Source: an uncultured Ruminococcus sp. (GTDB lineage Bacteria; Bacillota; Clostridia; Oscillospirales; Ruminococcaceae). From it: DNA of 23,086 bases. The stretch spans positions 1 through 23,086 of the forward strand of contig CALEPT010000139.1 in assembly GCA_937910385.1 (NCBI GenBank), given 5' to 3'. A program made the position numbers and the translations under genes. Below are positions 1-6,012 of this stretch, piece after piece (positions within the stretch are counted from its first letter, which is position 1; the number at the start of each line of letters is the position of its first letter). The notes beneath the pieces were generated by a model. The model had not been told where the DNA came from, made no database searches, and worked only from the letters and a program-made list of their open reading frames with translations.

Positions 1-84
1 ATAATAGAAGAAAGAGCAAGAACTGAAATAAGTATTTGTCATAGCTTAAGTAAATCAGAGTATTATAAATTTCTTAAAGAATAA
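1..84 (+). CDS. C-terminal tail of an unidentified ORF, cut by the window edge
   Basis: Frame 1 is open from the first base to a TAA at 82-84, giving 27 residues that end in YYKFLKE. The piece is rich in Ile, Lys, Glu and Ser and very AT-rich, like the next 900 bases and unlike the rest of the window. It is too short to assign to a family. It could be the real end of a gene that starts to the left, or chance open frame in AT-rich DNA. Confidence 0.35.
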   Translation: MIEERARTEISICHSLSKSEYYKFLKE

Positions 85-127
85 CTAAACCTCTCCTTTA
101 CACCATATTTCAAACATCGCAGAATAC

Positions 128-133
128 TATAAT
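128..133 (+). promoter_or_regulatory. Possible -10 box before the secreted-protein ORF
   Basis: A perfect TATAAT lies about 50 bases before the ATG at 186. No convincing -35 hexamer is found 16-18 bases upstream, so this is weak evidence in AT-rich DNA. Confidence 0.3.
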
Positions 134-185
134 TCAGGGATTAACTATTTTTTGGAAGAAAACAAAATAAAACAGAGTTTACAAT

Positions 186-740
186 ATGAATAAGTCTGTT
201 TCTATTTTATTAATTGCAATAACAATCTCATTATGCAATCTTTATGGCCACTCTCCTGATATTCAAAAGTTTACATATTACAATATAACGGATACTGTAA
301 TAGAGAATTATGCAAGTTTTTGTACACCGGATAAATACAAATATTGCGCAACTGTATTTTGGATATCTCCAGACGAGCATTGCGATTACATAGAAATCAA
401 AAATGCATTATCTGGGGTTGTTCTTAACACAATTAAATTGCCCGATTTTGTGCAGGACCAATATGTTGAAGTTCAGGAGATTAAAAATAAAGGACTGATT
501 ATCAACATATCAGGTAGCGGAATGCGTACCGATGAATTCGTATACCATTTTGAATACTCTAATAGAGCCGGTAGAGTTATATTAAAAAAAGTGGTTTATA
601 CAAGTTGGTATTGGGGAACAGGAAAAAAGAAAAGAAAAGTATGGAGATTTCGAAATCATATATCTTTAGATGGGATAAGAGGAGAAGAGATAATAAGCAT
701 AGGTGTAGTGATGCAACGAATGCAAATCAGATTGTTTTGA
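186..740 (+). CDS. Small secreted protein of unknown function, AT-rich, probably foreign
   Basis: This 184-residue protein begins with a typical signal peptide: MNKS, then a hydrophobic run ILLIAITISL and a likely cleavage near residues 18-22. The remainder is soluble in appearance, with many aromatic residues and a basic patch GKKKRK near residue 145. I do not recognise a family. Its AT-rich codon use, with many AAA, ATA and TTA, differs from that of the purine and lipoprotein genes. The ribosome binding site before ATG 186 is poor. The last 25 residues (from RGEEIIS) look less protein-like than the rest, so a late frameshift is possible but not shown. It could be a phage- or island-encoded secreted factor or an immunity-type protein; neither is supported by a visible motif. 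Confidence 0.5.
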   Translation: MNKSVSILLIAITISLCNLYGHSPDIQKFTYYNITDTVIENYASFCTPDKYKYCATVFWISPDEHCDYIEIKNALSGVVLNTIKLPDFVQDQYVEVQEIKNKGLIINISGSGMRTDEFVYHFEYSNRAGRVILKKVVYTSWYWGTGKKKRKVWRFRNHISLDGIRGEEIISIGVVMQRMQIRLF

Positions 741-760
741 AACTTTAAACTACTTATAAT
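732..760 (+). promoter_or_regulatory. Sigma-A-type promoter candidate
   Basis: TTGTTT (732-737) and TATAAT (755-760) are 17 bases apart, overlapping the end of the preceding ORF. It would drive the truncated ORF at 803. Confidence 0.45.
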
Positions 761-802
761 ACTATCGTAATTTTAGACAGGTGACTAAGTTGAAAAATAT
801 AT

Positions 803-1027
803 ATGGAGATGGACGAGGCAGGAAAAGTTTCTTACGTTTTGAATGAAGGAGTTAGGAAGGTAAAGGGTAATGCAGAATTATTGACGAAAATCATAAATGA
901 CCAAAGAATTAGTGTAAAAGTTTCTCCTACAGATAAAATGTACACGGAAGATAAAGAACTTTTTATGGGAGGAGCTTTTACTCCTCCTTCTTCTTTGCAT
1001 TCTGTGAACCGGTTATTTTTGCAGTAG
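803..1027 (+). pseudogene. Truncated ORF, possible remnant of a larger AT-rich gene
   Basis: A 74-codon frame opens at ATG 803. Residues 1-57 look protein-like, with alternating charged and hydrophobic residues ending in ELFMGGAF, and use AT-rich codons. The last ~17 residues are read through the hairpin at 968-987 and into the antisense of the neighbouring minus-strand gene, so they are almost certainly not native. The ATG has no clear Shine-Dalgarno sequence. An overlapping frame from GTG 781 stops at 844-846, which suggests a disrupted coding region. I see no family motif. The simplest reading is a gene fragment whose 3' part was lost where the AT-rich segment joins the chromosome. Confidence 0.35.
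968..994 (+). terminator. Hairpin at the end of the AT-rich segment, possible weak terminator
   Basis: GGAGGAG (968-974) pairs exactly with CTCCTCC (981-987) around a six-base loop, followed by TTCTTCTTT on the plus strand. The stop codon of the converging minus-strand gene (978-980) lies in the loop, so the hairpin separates two converging genes. Confidence 0.45.
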
Positions 1028-1316
1028 TATTTCCGAGCGGAACTATACCCTCATCGGCAACGCCCATTTTTTCCCTCTGCTTCTCTTCCTTGAGAAGCTT
1101 TGCCATTTCCTTTTTATCCGCCTTTATCATTTTCTTGGCGAGACTTGCCTTACATTTTTCACAGGTTATCTCTTTCAGGTCGGTCATCTGACCTGCTCTG
1201 CGGTATCTCGTAACATTTTCGGGCTTCAGCAGGTTTATGCCGCAGCCTGTCTTCTTTTCGTTATCGGTACCATGGACTTCTTCGCTGCCCGCAGCTGTTA
1301 CCAATGTTATATCCAT
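978..1316 (-). CDS. Small conserved-looking hypothetical protein with a CxxC pair
   Basis: I start the gene at ATG 1316, with GGAGA five bases upstream, rather than at the in-frame TTG at 1328. The protein has 112 residues. It starts MDITLVTAAG, has a TGCGINLL segment, a TCEKCKA motif near residues 50-56 and a long Lys/Glu-rich, helical C-terminal half. The isolated Cys plus the CxxC pair could bind a metal ion, but this is inference. No signal peptide or membrane segment is seen. Two tandem promoters and a ~150-base leader with hairpins precede it. Its base composition matches the main chromosome, not the AT-rich segment it converges on. I cannot name a family. Confidence 0.65.
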   Translation of the reverse strand: MDITLVTAAGSEEVHGTDNEKKTGCGINLLKPENVTRYRRAGQMTDLKEITCEKCKASLAKKMIKADKKEMAKLLKEEKQREKMGVADEGIVPLGNTTAKITGSQNAKKKEE

Positions 1317-1328
1317 ATTCTTCTCCAA

Positions 1329-1367
1329 ACCGGGTATTCCTGCCCGGTCTCCGCTTTACGGCAGCGG
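1329..1367 (-). promoter_or_regulatory. Paired stem-loops in the leader of the 112-residue gene
   Basis: Two adjacent inverted repeats sit just before the ribosome binding site: ACCGGG/CCCGGT (1329-1334 with 1343-1348) and CCGCT/AGCGG (1351-1355 with 1363-1367). They lie in the transcribed leader if the promoter at 1471-1499 is used. They may affect translation or mRNA stability; I match them to no known riboswitch. Confidence 0.35.
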
Positions 1368-1470
1368 AACGCCGATTTCCCAACCCGATGAACTATCTGC
1401 CGGTATACCAAGCACATATTGAGGGCGTGCTGTTCCACAACAGACTTCACCGCAACTATCATACAATAAT

Positions 1471-1499
1471 ATTATACATTACTCTTTAAAAAAAATCAA
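1471..1499 (-). promoter_or_regulatory. Proximal promoter of the minus-strand hypothetical gene
   Basis: Read on the minus strand, TTGATT (1499-1494) and a perfect TATAAT (1476-1471) are separated by 17 bases. Transcription would start near 1464, giving a leader of about 150 bases. Confidence 0.6.
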
Positions 1500-1525
1500 C
1501 ACTTTCTTAAAATTTGAATGCGAAA

Positions 1526-1554
1526 ATTATACCAGTTTTAATTTTTTTGGTAAA
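1526..1554 (-). promoter_or_regulatory. Distal promoter of the minus-strand hypothetical gene
   Basis: On the minus strand, TTTACC (1554-1549) and TATAAT (1531-1526) have a 17-base spacer, with an extended -10 TGG directly before TATAAT. It lies 55 bases behind the proximal promoter. Confidence 0.5.
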
Positions 1555-1569
1555 AACAACAAATTGTTA

Positions 1570-1599
1570 TTGATTTTTTTGTCAAAAACTTCCTACAAT
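1570..1599 (+). promoter_or_regulatory. Plus-strand promoter in the divergent region
   Basis: TTGATT (1570-1575) and TACAAT (1594-1599) are 18 bases apart. No ORF starts soon after it; the next 100 bases hold two hairpins. Confidence 0.4.
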
Positions 1600-1605
1600 A
1601 GTGGA

Positions 1606-1710
1606 GGTAATTTACATAACTTTCCCCTGACAAGAAGCCGGAGCCCGGGAGCAAGCATCATAACAGATGATGATACGCCAGCCCGCAAAGGACACTTTGC
1701 CCTGTATAAA
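1606..1710 (+). ncRNA. Possible small structured RNA or long leader upstream of the glycosyltransferase
   Basis: The region 1329-1908 has no credible gene. After the promoter at 1570-1599 comes a GC-richer segment unlike its AT-rich flanks. It contains CATCAT-N5-ATGATG (1656-1672) and GCAAAG-GACA-CTTTGC (1685-1700), plus a CCCGGG-centred stretch. I cannot match it to 6S, tmRNA, SRP RNA or any riboswitch from the sequence. It may be an independent small RNA, a leader, or a non-functional repeat. The 3' end is not defined because no T-run follows the last hairpin. Confidence 0.25.
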
Positions 1711-1715
1711 TTATG

Positions 1716-1740
1716 AATTGTGCATTCTTAATTGTGCATT
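1716..1740 (+). repeat. Tandem AATTGTGCATT repeat
   Basis: Two exact copies of AATTGTGCATT (1716-1726 and 1730-1740) lie three bases apart, right after the hairpin at 1685-1700. Confidence 0.6.
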
Positions 1741-1795
1741 ATAACAGGTCAATTTCACGCAGACGTAAAAATTTACGATTTCTGTCAATTTGCTC

Positions 1796-1824
1796 TTGCA
1801 TTCTGCGGCATTTTGTTGTATTAT
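1796..1824 (+). promoter_or_regulatory. Promoter of the glycosyltransferase gene
   Basis: TTGCAT (1796-1801) and TATTAT (1819-1824) are 17 bases apart, about 85 bases before the GTG start at 1909. It may also drive the genes downstream, as I see no terminator before the purine cluster. Confidence 0.45.
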
Positions 1825-1860
1825 TAATATGTATTGATTTCTACATCCAAGGCTTATGAA

Positions 1861-1892
1861 ATCTGACATCTAACCTCTAAATATTCAACTTC
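1861..1892 (+). repeat. Degenerate CTAACYTCTAA patch, copy 1
   Basis: The spacer just before the ribosome binding site is built of short near-repeats such as ATCTGACATCTAACCTCTAA. Similar patches occur at 9968, 13096 and 19762. Confidence 0.5.
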
Positions 1893-1908
1893 CAAAAGGA
1901 GGAATTGT

Positions 1909-2913
1909 GTGAAACTCGTTTCCGTTGTGGTCCCGTGTTATAACGAACAGGAGGTACTCCCCATGTTCTACGATGAGATAACCAAGGTGACAACCCAGAT
2001 GTCCGCAGACTTTCCCGAGCTGACATTTGAATATCTCTTCATCAACGACGGCTCCAAGGACAATACTCTCGCTATCCTGCGCTCTCTCGCCGACAGGGAT
2101 AAGAGAGTGAGATATATATCATTTTCAAGAAATTTCGGCAAAGAATCGGGTATGTATGCCGGTCTCAAAAATGCGAGAGGAGATTATGTTGTCGTCATGG
2201 ACGCCGACCTCCAGCACCCTCCCGCCTTCCTGCCGCAGATGTACAGCTATGTCAGAAACGGCGAGTACGACTGCGCCACTACCCGCAGGGTCAGCCGCAA
2301 GGGTGAATCGAAGGTACGTTCATGGTTCGCAAGACTGTTCTATAAGATCATGAACAAAATATCACAGACAGAAATAGTAGACGGAGCCCAGGACTTCCGC
2401 TTCATGACACGCCAGATGGTGGACGCGATACTCGAAATGTCTGAATACAACCGCTTTTCAAAGGGCATTTTCAGCTGGGTAGGCTTCAGCGTCCGCTATA
2501 TCGAGTATGAGAATGTCGAGCGGCCGGCAGGAAGCTCCTCCTGGTCCTTCTGGGGGCTCTTCAAATATTCGCTCGAAGGCATCATGGCTTTCTCAACAGC
2601 CCCGCTCGCTATATCCTCGCTTCTGGGCATCGTAAGCTGTATCATCGCCTTTATCCTTATGATAATCACTGTTATCAAGACGATCGTATTCGGAGAGGAC
2701 GTCGCGGGATACCCTACCACTATCTGTGTCATCTTCCTCCTAAGCGGACTTCAGCTCTTCTGCACGGGTATCCTCGGCAACTACCTTGCCAAGACCTACC
2801 TTGAAACCAAGCACAGACCTATCTACATCGCCAGCGAGACCGAGGAGATATACCGCAAAAGAAAACAGGAAAGCAGCGGCTCTGCAATCTCTGATAATAA
2901 AGATAAGAAATAA
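1909..2913 (+). CDS. Membrane-anchored family-2 glycosyltransferase (GtrB/DPM1-like)
   Basis: This 334-residue enzyme most likely transfers a sugar from a nucleotide donor to a polyprenyl phosphate at the inner face of the membrane, for cell-surface glycan synthesis. The GT-A domain covers residues 1-215, with VVVPCYNEQ at 6-14, NDGSKDNT at 46-53 and the metal-binding DAD at 98-100, followed by LQHPP. The QDFRFM segment (161-166) and RPAGSSSW (205-212) are typical of the undecaprenyl-phosphate glucosyltransferase group. Two membrane helices follow, at about 232-258 and 268-295, as in that group, then a charged tail. The start is GTG 1909, with AAAGGAGG 6-8 bases upstream. The exact sugar and acceptor cannot be read from the sequence. 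Confidence 0.9.
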   Translation: MKLVSVVVPCYNEQEVLPMFYDEITKVTTQMSADFPELTFEYLFINDGSKDNTLAILRSLADRDKRVRYISFSRNFGKESGMYAGLKNARGDYVVVMDADLQHPPAFLPQMYSYVRNGEYDCATTRRVSRKGESKVRSWFARLFYKIMNKISQTEIVDGAQDFRFMTRQMVDAILEMSEYNRFSKGIFSWVGFSVRYIEYENVERPAGSSSWSFWGLFKYSLEGIMAFSTAPLAISSLLGIVSCIIAFILMIITVIKTIVFGEDVAGYPTTICVIFLLSGLQLFCTGILGNYLAKTYLETKHRPIYIASETEEIYRKRKQESSGSAISDNKDKK

Positions 2914-2945
2914 CGTGTTTTCAGCGGCAAGGAGGTGCGGTATCA

Positions 2946-4031
2946 TTGAATAAACATATGAAGCTCGTTGTATCCGCACTCTTTATAGTTATAATACTGC
3001 TTGCAGTCGCTATAACGCGGTTTTACTCAGATACAGGCAAGAGCACCGGCGGAGGGATCACAAAATCCGACGAGATCCAGAAGCTCGGTACCGATTCCGA
3101 CGGCAACAGGATATTCAAGGACAGCTCAGGACTCTACGGGATCGTTGACAGCAGTGACAGGATACTCGTTTCTGCTGAATGGCAGTCGCTTGACTTTATG
3201 GGCAGCGGGCTTTGTACAGCCTCCAAGACCATAAAAGGGAAAAATCTTAAAGGCTGTATAGATTATGAAGGGAACTTAGTCGTTCCGCTCGTCTACAGCA
3301 GCATAAACCGCCATAGATCAGGTGACTTCACATTTTACACCGCCGAGACTGATGCCGACAGTTCCTGCGTCGTCTACAGCGAAAACTTTGTCCCGTGCCT
3401 CAGCCGCTCTTGGGACAGCTGCTCATTCAATGACGGCGAGCTCGTTCTCACCTCCGACAGCGGAACTTATATCTATACCGTGAGCGGATCCGGATTCTCT
3501 CTCAAATCTGCTCATCTGAGCGGACAAGCACTCGGAGCTGACTTTAATGTCGATATAAACAGCAGGATACTGCTTTCAAAGCTCAACGCTTCAATGCTTG
3601 AAGAAATGATAGCGGATACCGGAAAATACATAGAATTCGCATTCACCGGAAGCAGTGAATACATCTCGGGAATAAAAACATCGGGCGTTGCCATATTCAC
3701 TCCGCTTTTCCCTGATGAAGAAAACATAACCGCGAAGGAGCTTGAAGGGATATCCGATATCTACCTATACTCAGTACGCTCGGACGACGGTGTCCCCCAT
3801 TACGCGGTTTCGGTCACCGCAAATACAGAGCTTACCTATAAAGACGAGACCGGAAAAAATCAGAAGCTCACAGCTCCGTATAAGGCTATAGTCGAATTCA
3901 GAGGAAATTCGGAAAACGACCTCGCCGCAGTTTCAGGAGCATTTATTCTGAGCAAGCCGGAATATCCTCAATCTGCGCCTACCGCAGATGAAGATGATAC
4001 GCCGGAGATACCCGCTCCGGAAGCTGATTAA
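2946..4031 (+). CDS. Membrane-anchored protein with WG-repeat-like N-terminal half
   Basis: The 361-residue protein has an N-terminal membrane anchor or uncleaved signal (about residues 6-25), so the rest should lie outside the cell. Residues ~55-115 contain GLYGIVDSSDRILVSAEW and GCIDYEGNLVVPLVYSSI. These match the WG-repeat pattern (G-hydrophobic-I/V-D-x-x-G-x-hydrophobic-V-x-P-x-Y), found in many surface proteins of Gram-positive bacteria. The C-terminal ~150 residues form a separate, unrecognised domain, ending in a Pro/Asp/Glu-rich tail. I use TTG 2946 because AAGGAGG lies ten bases before it, while the ATG at 2958 is too far from any such site. It follows the glycosyltransferase by 32 bases and probably shares its transcript. 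Confidence 0.7.
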   Translation: MNKHMKLVVSALFIVIILLAVAITRFYSDTGKSTGGGITKSDEIQKLGTDSDGNRIFKDSSGLYGIVDSSDRILVSAEWQSLDFMGSGLCTASKTIKGKNLKGCIDYEGNLVVPLVYSSINRHRSGDFTFYTAETDADSSCVVYSENFVPCLSRSWDSCSFNDGELVLTSDSGTYIYTVSGSGFSLKSAHLSGQALGADFNVDINSRILLSKLNASMLEEMIADTGKYIEFAFTGSSEYISGIKTSGVAIFTPLFPDEENITAKELEGISDIYLYSVRSDDGVPHYAVSVTANTELTYKDETGKNQKLTAPYKAIVEFRGNSENDLAAVSGAFILSKPEYPQSAPTADEDDTPEIPAPEAD

Positions 4032-4042
4032 AAATGTGATTT

Positions 4043-4058
4043 GCCGCTTTCATGCGGC
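4043..4058 (+). promoter_or_regulatory. Small hairpin in front of purE
   Basis: GCCGC (4043-4047) pairs with GCGGC (4054-4058) around a six-base loop, directly before the AAAGGAG of purE. No T-run follows, so it is not a normal terminator. A similar hairpin precedes purC at 5231. Confidence 0.4.
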
Positions 4059-4073
4059 GAAAGGAGTATACAT

Positions 4074-4574
4074 ATGTCAAAAAAGATCGCAGTTATCATG
4101 GGAAGTGACAGTGACTTCCCCGTTGTAAAGTCAGCTCTTACCGAGCTCAAAAAGTACGGTATTGAGTTTGAGTGCCGCGTTATGAGCGCGCACAGAACTC
4201 CCGCTGAGGCGGCTGATTTTGCTGAAAATGCCAAGAACAACGGTTTCGGAGCTATAATCTGCGCGGCAGGTATGGCAGCTCACCTCGCAGGAGTCGTCGC
4301 GGGCCACACCACGCTCCCCGTTATCGGCATTCCAATGAAATCCAAGGCTTTGGAGGGAGTTGACGCTCTGCTCGCCACCGTTATGATGCCGCCCGGAGTT
4401 CCGGTCGCTACAGTCGGCATAGACGGCGCAAAAAATGCCGCTGTACTTGCAGTACAGATGCTCGCGATAAGTGACGAGGCTCTTGCTGCCAAGCTTGCTG
4501 AAGAAAAACAGAAAATGGCAGAGGGAGTTATCGCTAAGGACAAGGCTTTACAGGAGCAGATAGCCGCTTTATGA
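4074..4574 (+). CDS. purE: PurE, N5-carboxyaminoimidazole ribonucleotide mutase (class I type)
   Basis: PurE makes 4-carboxy-AIR in the purine pathway. The 166-residue protein has the signature MGSDSDFPVV near residues 8-17 and the active-site SAHRTP near 38-43, followed by AAGMAAHLAG and GIPMKS, all in the class I arrangement. Length and architecture are normal. I use ATG 4074, with AAAGGAG seven bases upstream; the longer frame from ATG 4041 adds residues outside the family fold. Class I PurE normally takes N5-CAIR from PurK, but no purK is present in the window. It overlaps the next gene by four bases (ATGA), implying translational coupling, and begins the purine cluster. Confidence 0.95.
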   Translation: MSKKIAVIMGSDSDFPVVKSALTELKKYGIEFECRVMSAHRTPAEAADFAENAKNNGFGAIICAAGMAAHLAGVVAGHTTLPVIGIPMKSKALEGVDALLATVMMPPGVPVATVGIDGAKNAAVLAVQMLAISDEALAAKLAEEKQKMAEGVIAKDKALQEQIAAL

Positions 4575-5215
4575 GCCGATACAAAACACTGATATTCGAC
4601 CTCGACGGCACTCTTATCGACACAAAGCCCGGGATACTGAAAAGCCTTGAGCACACGTTCGATACGCTCGCTATCACGGACAGACCCGACCCGTCACTGT
4701 TCCTCGGTCCGCCGCTGCCTGATTCGTTCCGCAGGTTCTGCGGCATGGACAAGCAGGAGACTGACGAGGCGGTGAGGATATTCCGCAGACGGTACTCCGA
4801 AAGCGAACTGTTTAACGCAGAGGTATTCGAGGGTATACCCGAGCTGCTCGGCAGGCTGAAAAACTGCGGTCACAGACTTGCGGTAGCCACCTGCAAGGTG
4901 GAGAGGTACGCCGAAGCGGTCCTTAAACATTTCGGACTCGACGGGTACTTCGATGTCATCGGCGGCTCTGTGGAGAACAGGACTCAAAAGCGCGATGTGA
5001 TAGCTCACGTTATCAGTCAGCTCGGCGAGACCGTCTCCTCACGCGTGCTCATGATAGGCGACAGGGACAACGATGTTTCAGGTGCTATGAGTGCCGGGAT
5101 AAAGTGCATGGGAGTTCTCTGGGGATATGGCTCAGGGAGAGAACTTGCACTGACAGGGGCGGAGTTTATCGCCCGCACTCCGGACCATGCAGCGGAAATG
5201 CTGCTGGCTCAGTAA
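4571..5215 (+). CDS. HAD-superfamily hydrolase, phosphoglycolate-phosphatase-like
   Basis: The 214-residue protein has every HAD phosphatase motif: DLDGT at 10-14 (nucleophile Asp10, acid Asp12), Thr107 in VATCK, Lys140, and GDRDND at 163-168. A helical cap sits between motifs I and II, as in the Gph/PpaX branch. It should remove phosphate from a small metabolite in the cytoplasm. The ATGA overlap with purE and position inside the purine cluster suggest a role near purine or PRPP metabolism, such as metabolite repair or nucleotide dephosphorylation. That role is inference; the substrate cannot be read from the sequence. Confidence 0.85.
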   Translation: MSRYKTLIFDLDGTLIDTKPGILKSLEHTFDTLAITDRPDPSLFLGPPLPDSFRRFCGMDKQETDEAVRIFRRRYSESELFNAEVFEGIPELLGRLKNCGHRLAVATCKVERYAEAVLKHFGLDGYFDVIGGSVENRTQKRDVIAHVISQLGETVSSRVLMIGDRDNDVSGAMSAGIKCMGVLWGYGSGRELALTGAEFIARTPDHAAEMLLAQ

Positions 5216-5230
5216 CTATCATCTACAATT

Positions 5231-5246
5231 ACCGCGATGATGCGGT
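5231..5246 (+). promoter_or_regulatory. Small hairpin in front of purC
   Basis: ACCGC (5231-5235) pairs with GCGGT (5242-5246) around a six-base loop, 42 bases before the purC start. It resembles the hairpin before purE in stem core (CCGC/GCGG) and loop size. Confidence 0.4.
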
Positions 5247-5288
5247 GTTGCATATACATTTACATAATTCTCAAGGAGGAATTTCAAA

Positions 5289-6008
5289 ATGGCAAACATC
5301 GAAAAGAAGGAACAGCTCTATGAGGGCAAGGCAAAAAAGGTATACGCCACAAACGACCCCGACCTCGTTATCGTTGATTACAAGGACGATGCGACTGCAT
5401 TCAACGGCGAGAAGAAGGGTACTATCTCCGGCAAGGGCGTCATCAACAACAAGATGACCAACCTCATGTTCGGTCTGCTCGAAAAGGAAGGCGTTCCCAC
5501 ACATCTCGTGGAGGAGATAAGCGACCGCGAGACTATCGTCAAGAAGGTATCTATCGTTCCCCTTGAGGTCATCATCAGAAACGTTGCCGCAGGAAGCTTC
5601 TCAAAGAGAATGGGCGTTGAGGAGGGCAAGCAGCTCCTCTGTCCTATCCTTGAATACAGCTACAAGAACGACGACCTCGGCGACCCCTTCATCAATGACT
5701 ATTATGCACTCGCTCTCGGTCTCGCTACAAAGGAGGAGCTCGACACTATCGCTAAGTACGCCTTCAAGGTGAATGAGTTCATGGTAGGTTTCTTCAAGAA
5801 GCTCAACATCGACCTCATCGACTTCAAGATAGAGTTCGGAAAGACCTCCGACGGCACTATTATCCTCGCCGACGAGATCTCGCCCGACACCTGCCGCTTC
5901 TGGGACAGCACAACTCACGAGAAACTCGACAAGGACCGCTTCCGCAGAGATATGGGCGGTGTAGAGGAAGCTTATCAGGAAATCATGAAGAGACTTATGG
6001 GAGAATAA
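5289..6008 (+). CDS. purC: PurC, SAICAR synthetase
   Basis: PurC joins CAIR and aspartate with ATP to give SAICAR. The 239-residue length is typical of the short bacterial form. Diagnostic segments include LYEGKAKKVY near residues 9-18, DDATAFNG near 35-42, the LEVIIRNVAAGSF block near 92-104, and DFKIEFG and DEISPDTCRFWD in the C-terminal half. AAGGAGG lies eight bases before ATG 5289. It is separated from the HAD gene by 73 bases holding one hairpin, and is followed four bases later by the PurF-like gene. No oddities are seen. Confidence 0.97.
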   Translation: MANIEKKEQLYEGKAKKVYATNDPDLVIVDYKDDATAFNGEKKGTISGKGVINNKMTNLMFGLLEKEGVPTHLVEEISDRETIVKKVSIVPLEVIIRNVAAGSFSKRMGVEEGKQLLCPILEYSYKNDDLGDPFINDYYALALGLATKEELDTIAKYAFKVNEFMVGFFKKLNIDLIDFKIEFGKTSDGTIILADEISPDTCRFWDSTTHEKLDKDRFRRDMGGVEEAYQEIMKRLMGE

Positions 6009-6012
6009 TGCT

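Noticed and set aside
1307..1462. 51-codon minus-strand ORF in the leader of the 112-residue gene
   Set aside because: It begins at about the predicted transcription start with no ribosome binding site, and overlaps the stem-loops and start of the real gene. The product shows no recognisable pattern.
1237..1489. Two 61-codon plus-strand ORFs
   Set aside because: They are antisense to the minus-strand gene and its leader, have no ribosome site and run through the promoter-side hairpins.
4021..4073. Purine, PRPP or ZTP riboswitch before purE
   Set aside because: The 40-base gap from the previous gene holds only one small hairpin; no conserved riboswitch core could be matched and there is no room for an aptamer outside the upstream gene.
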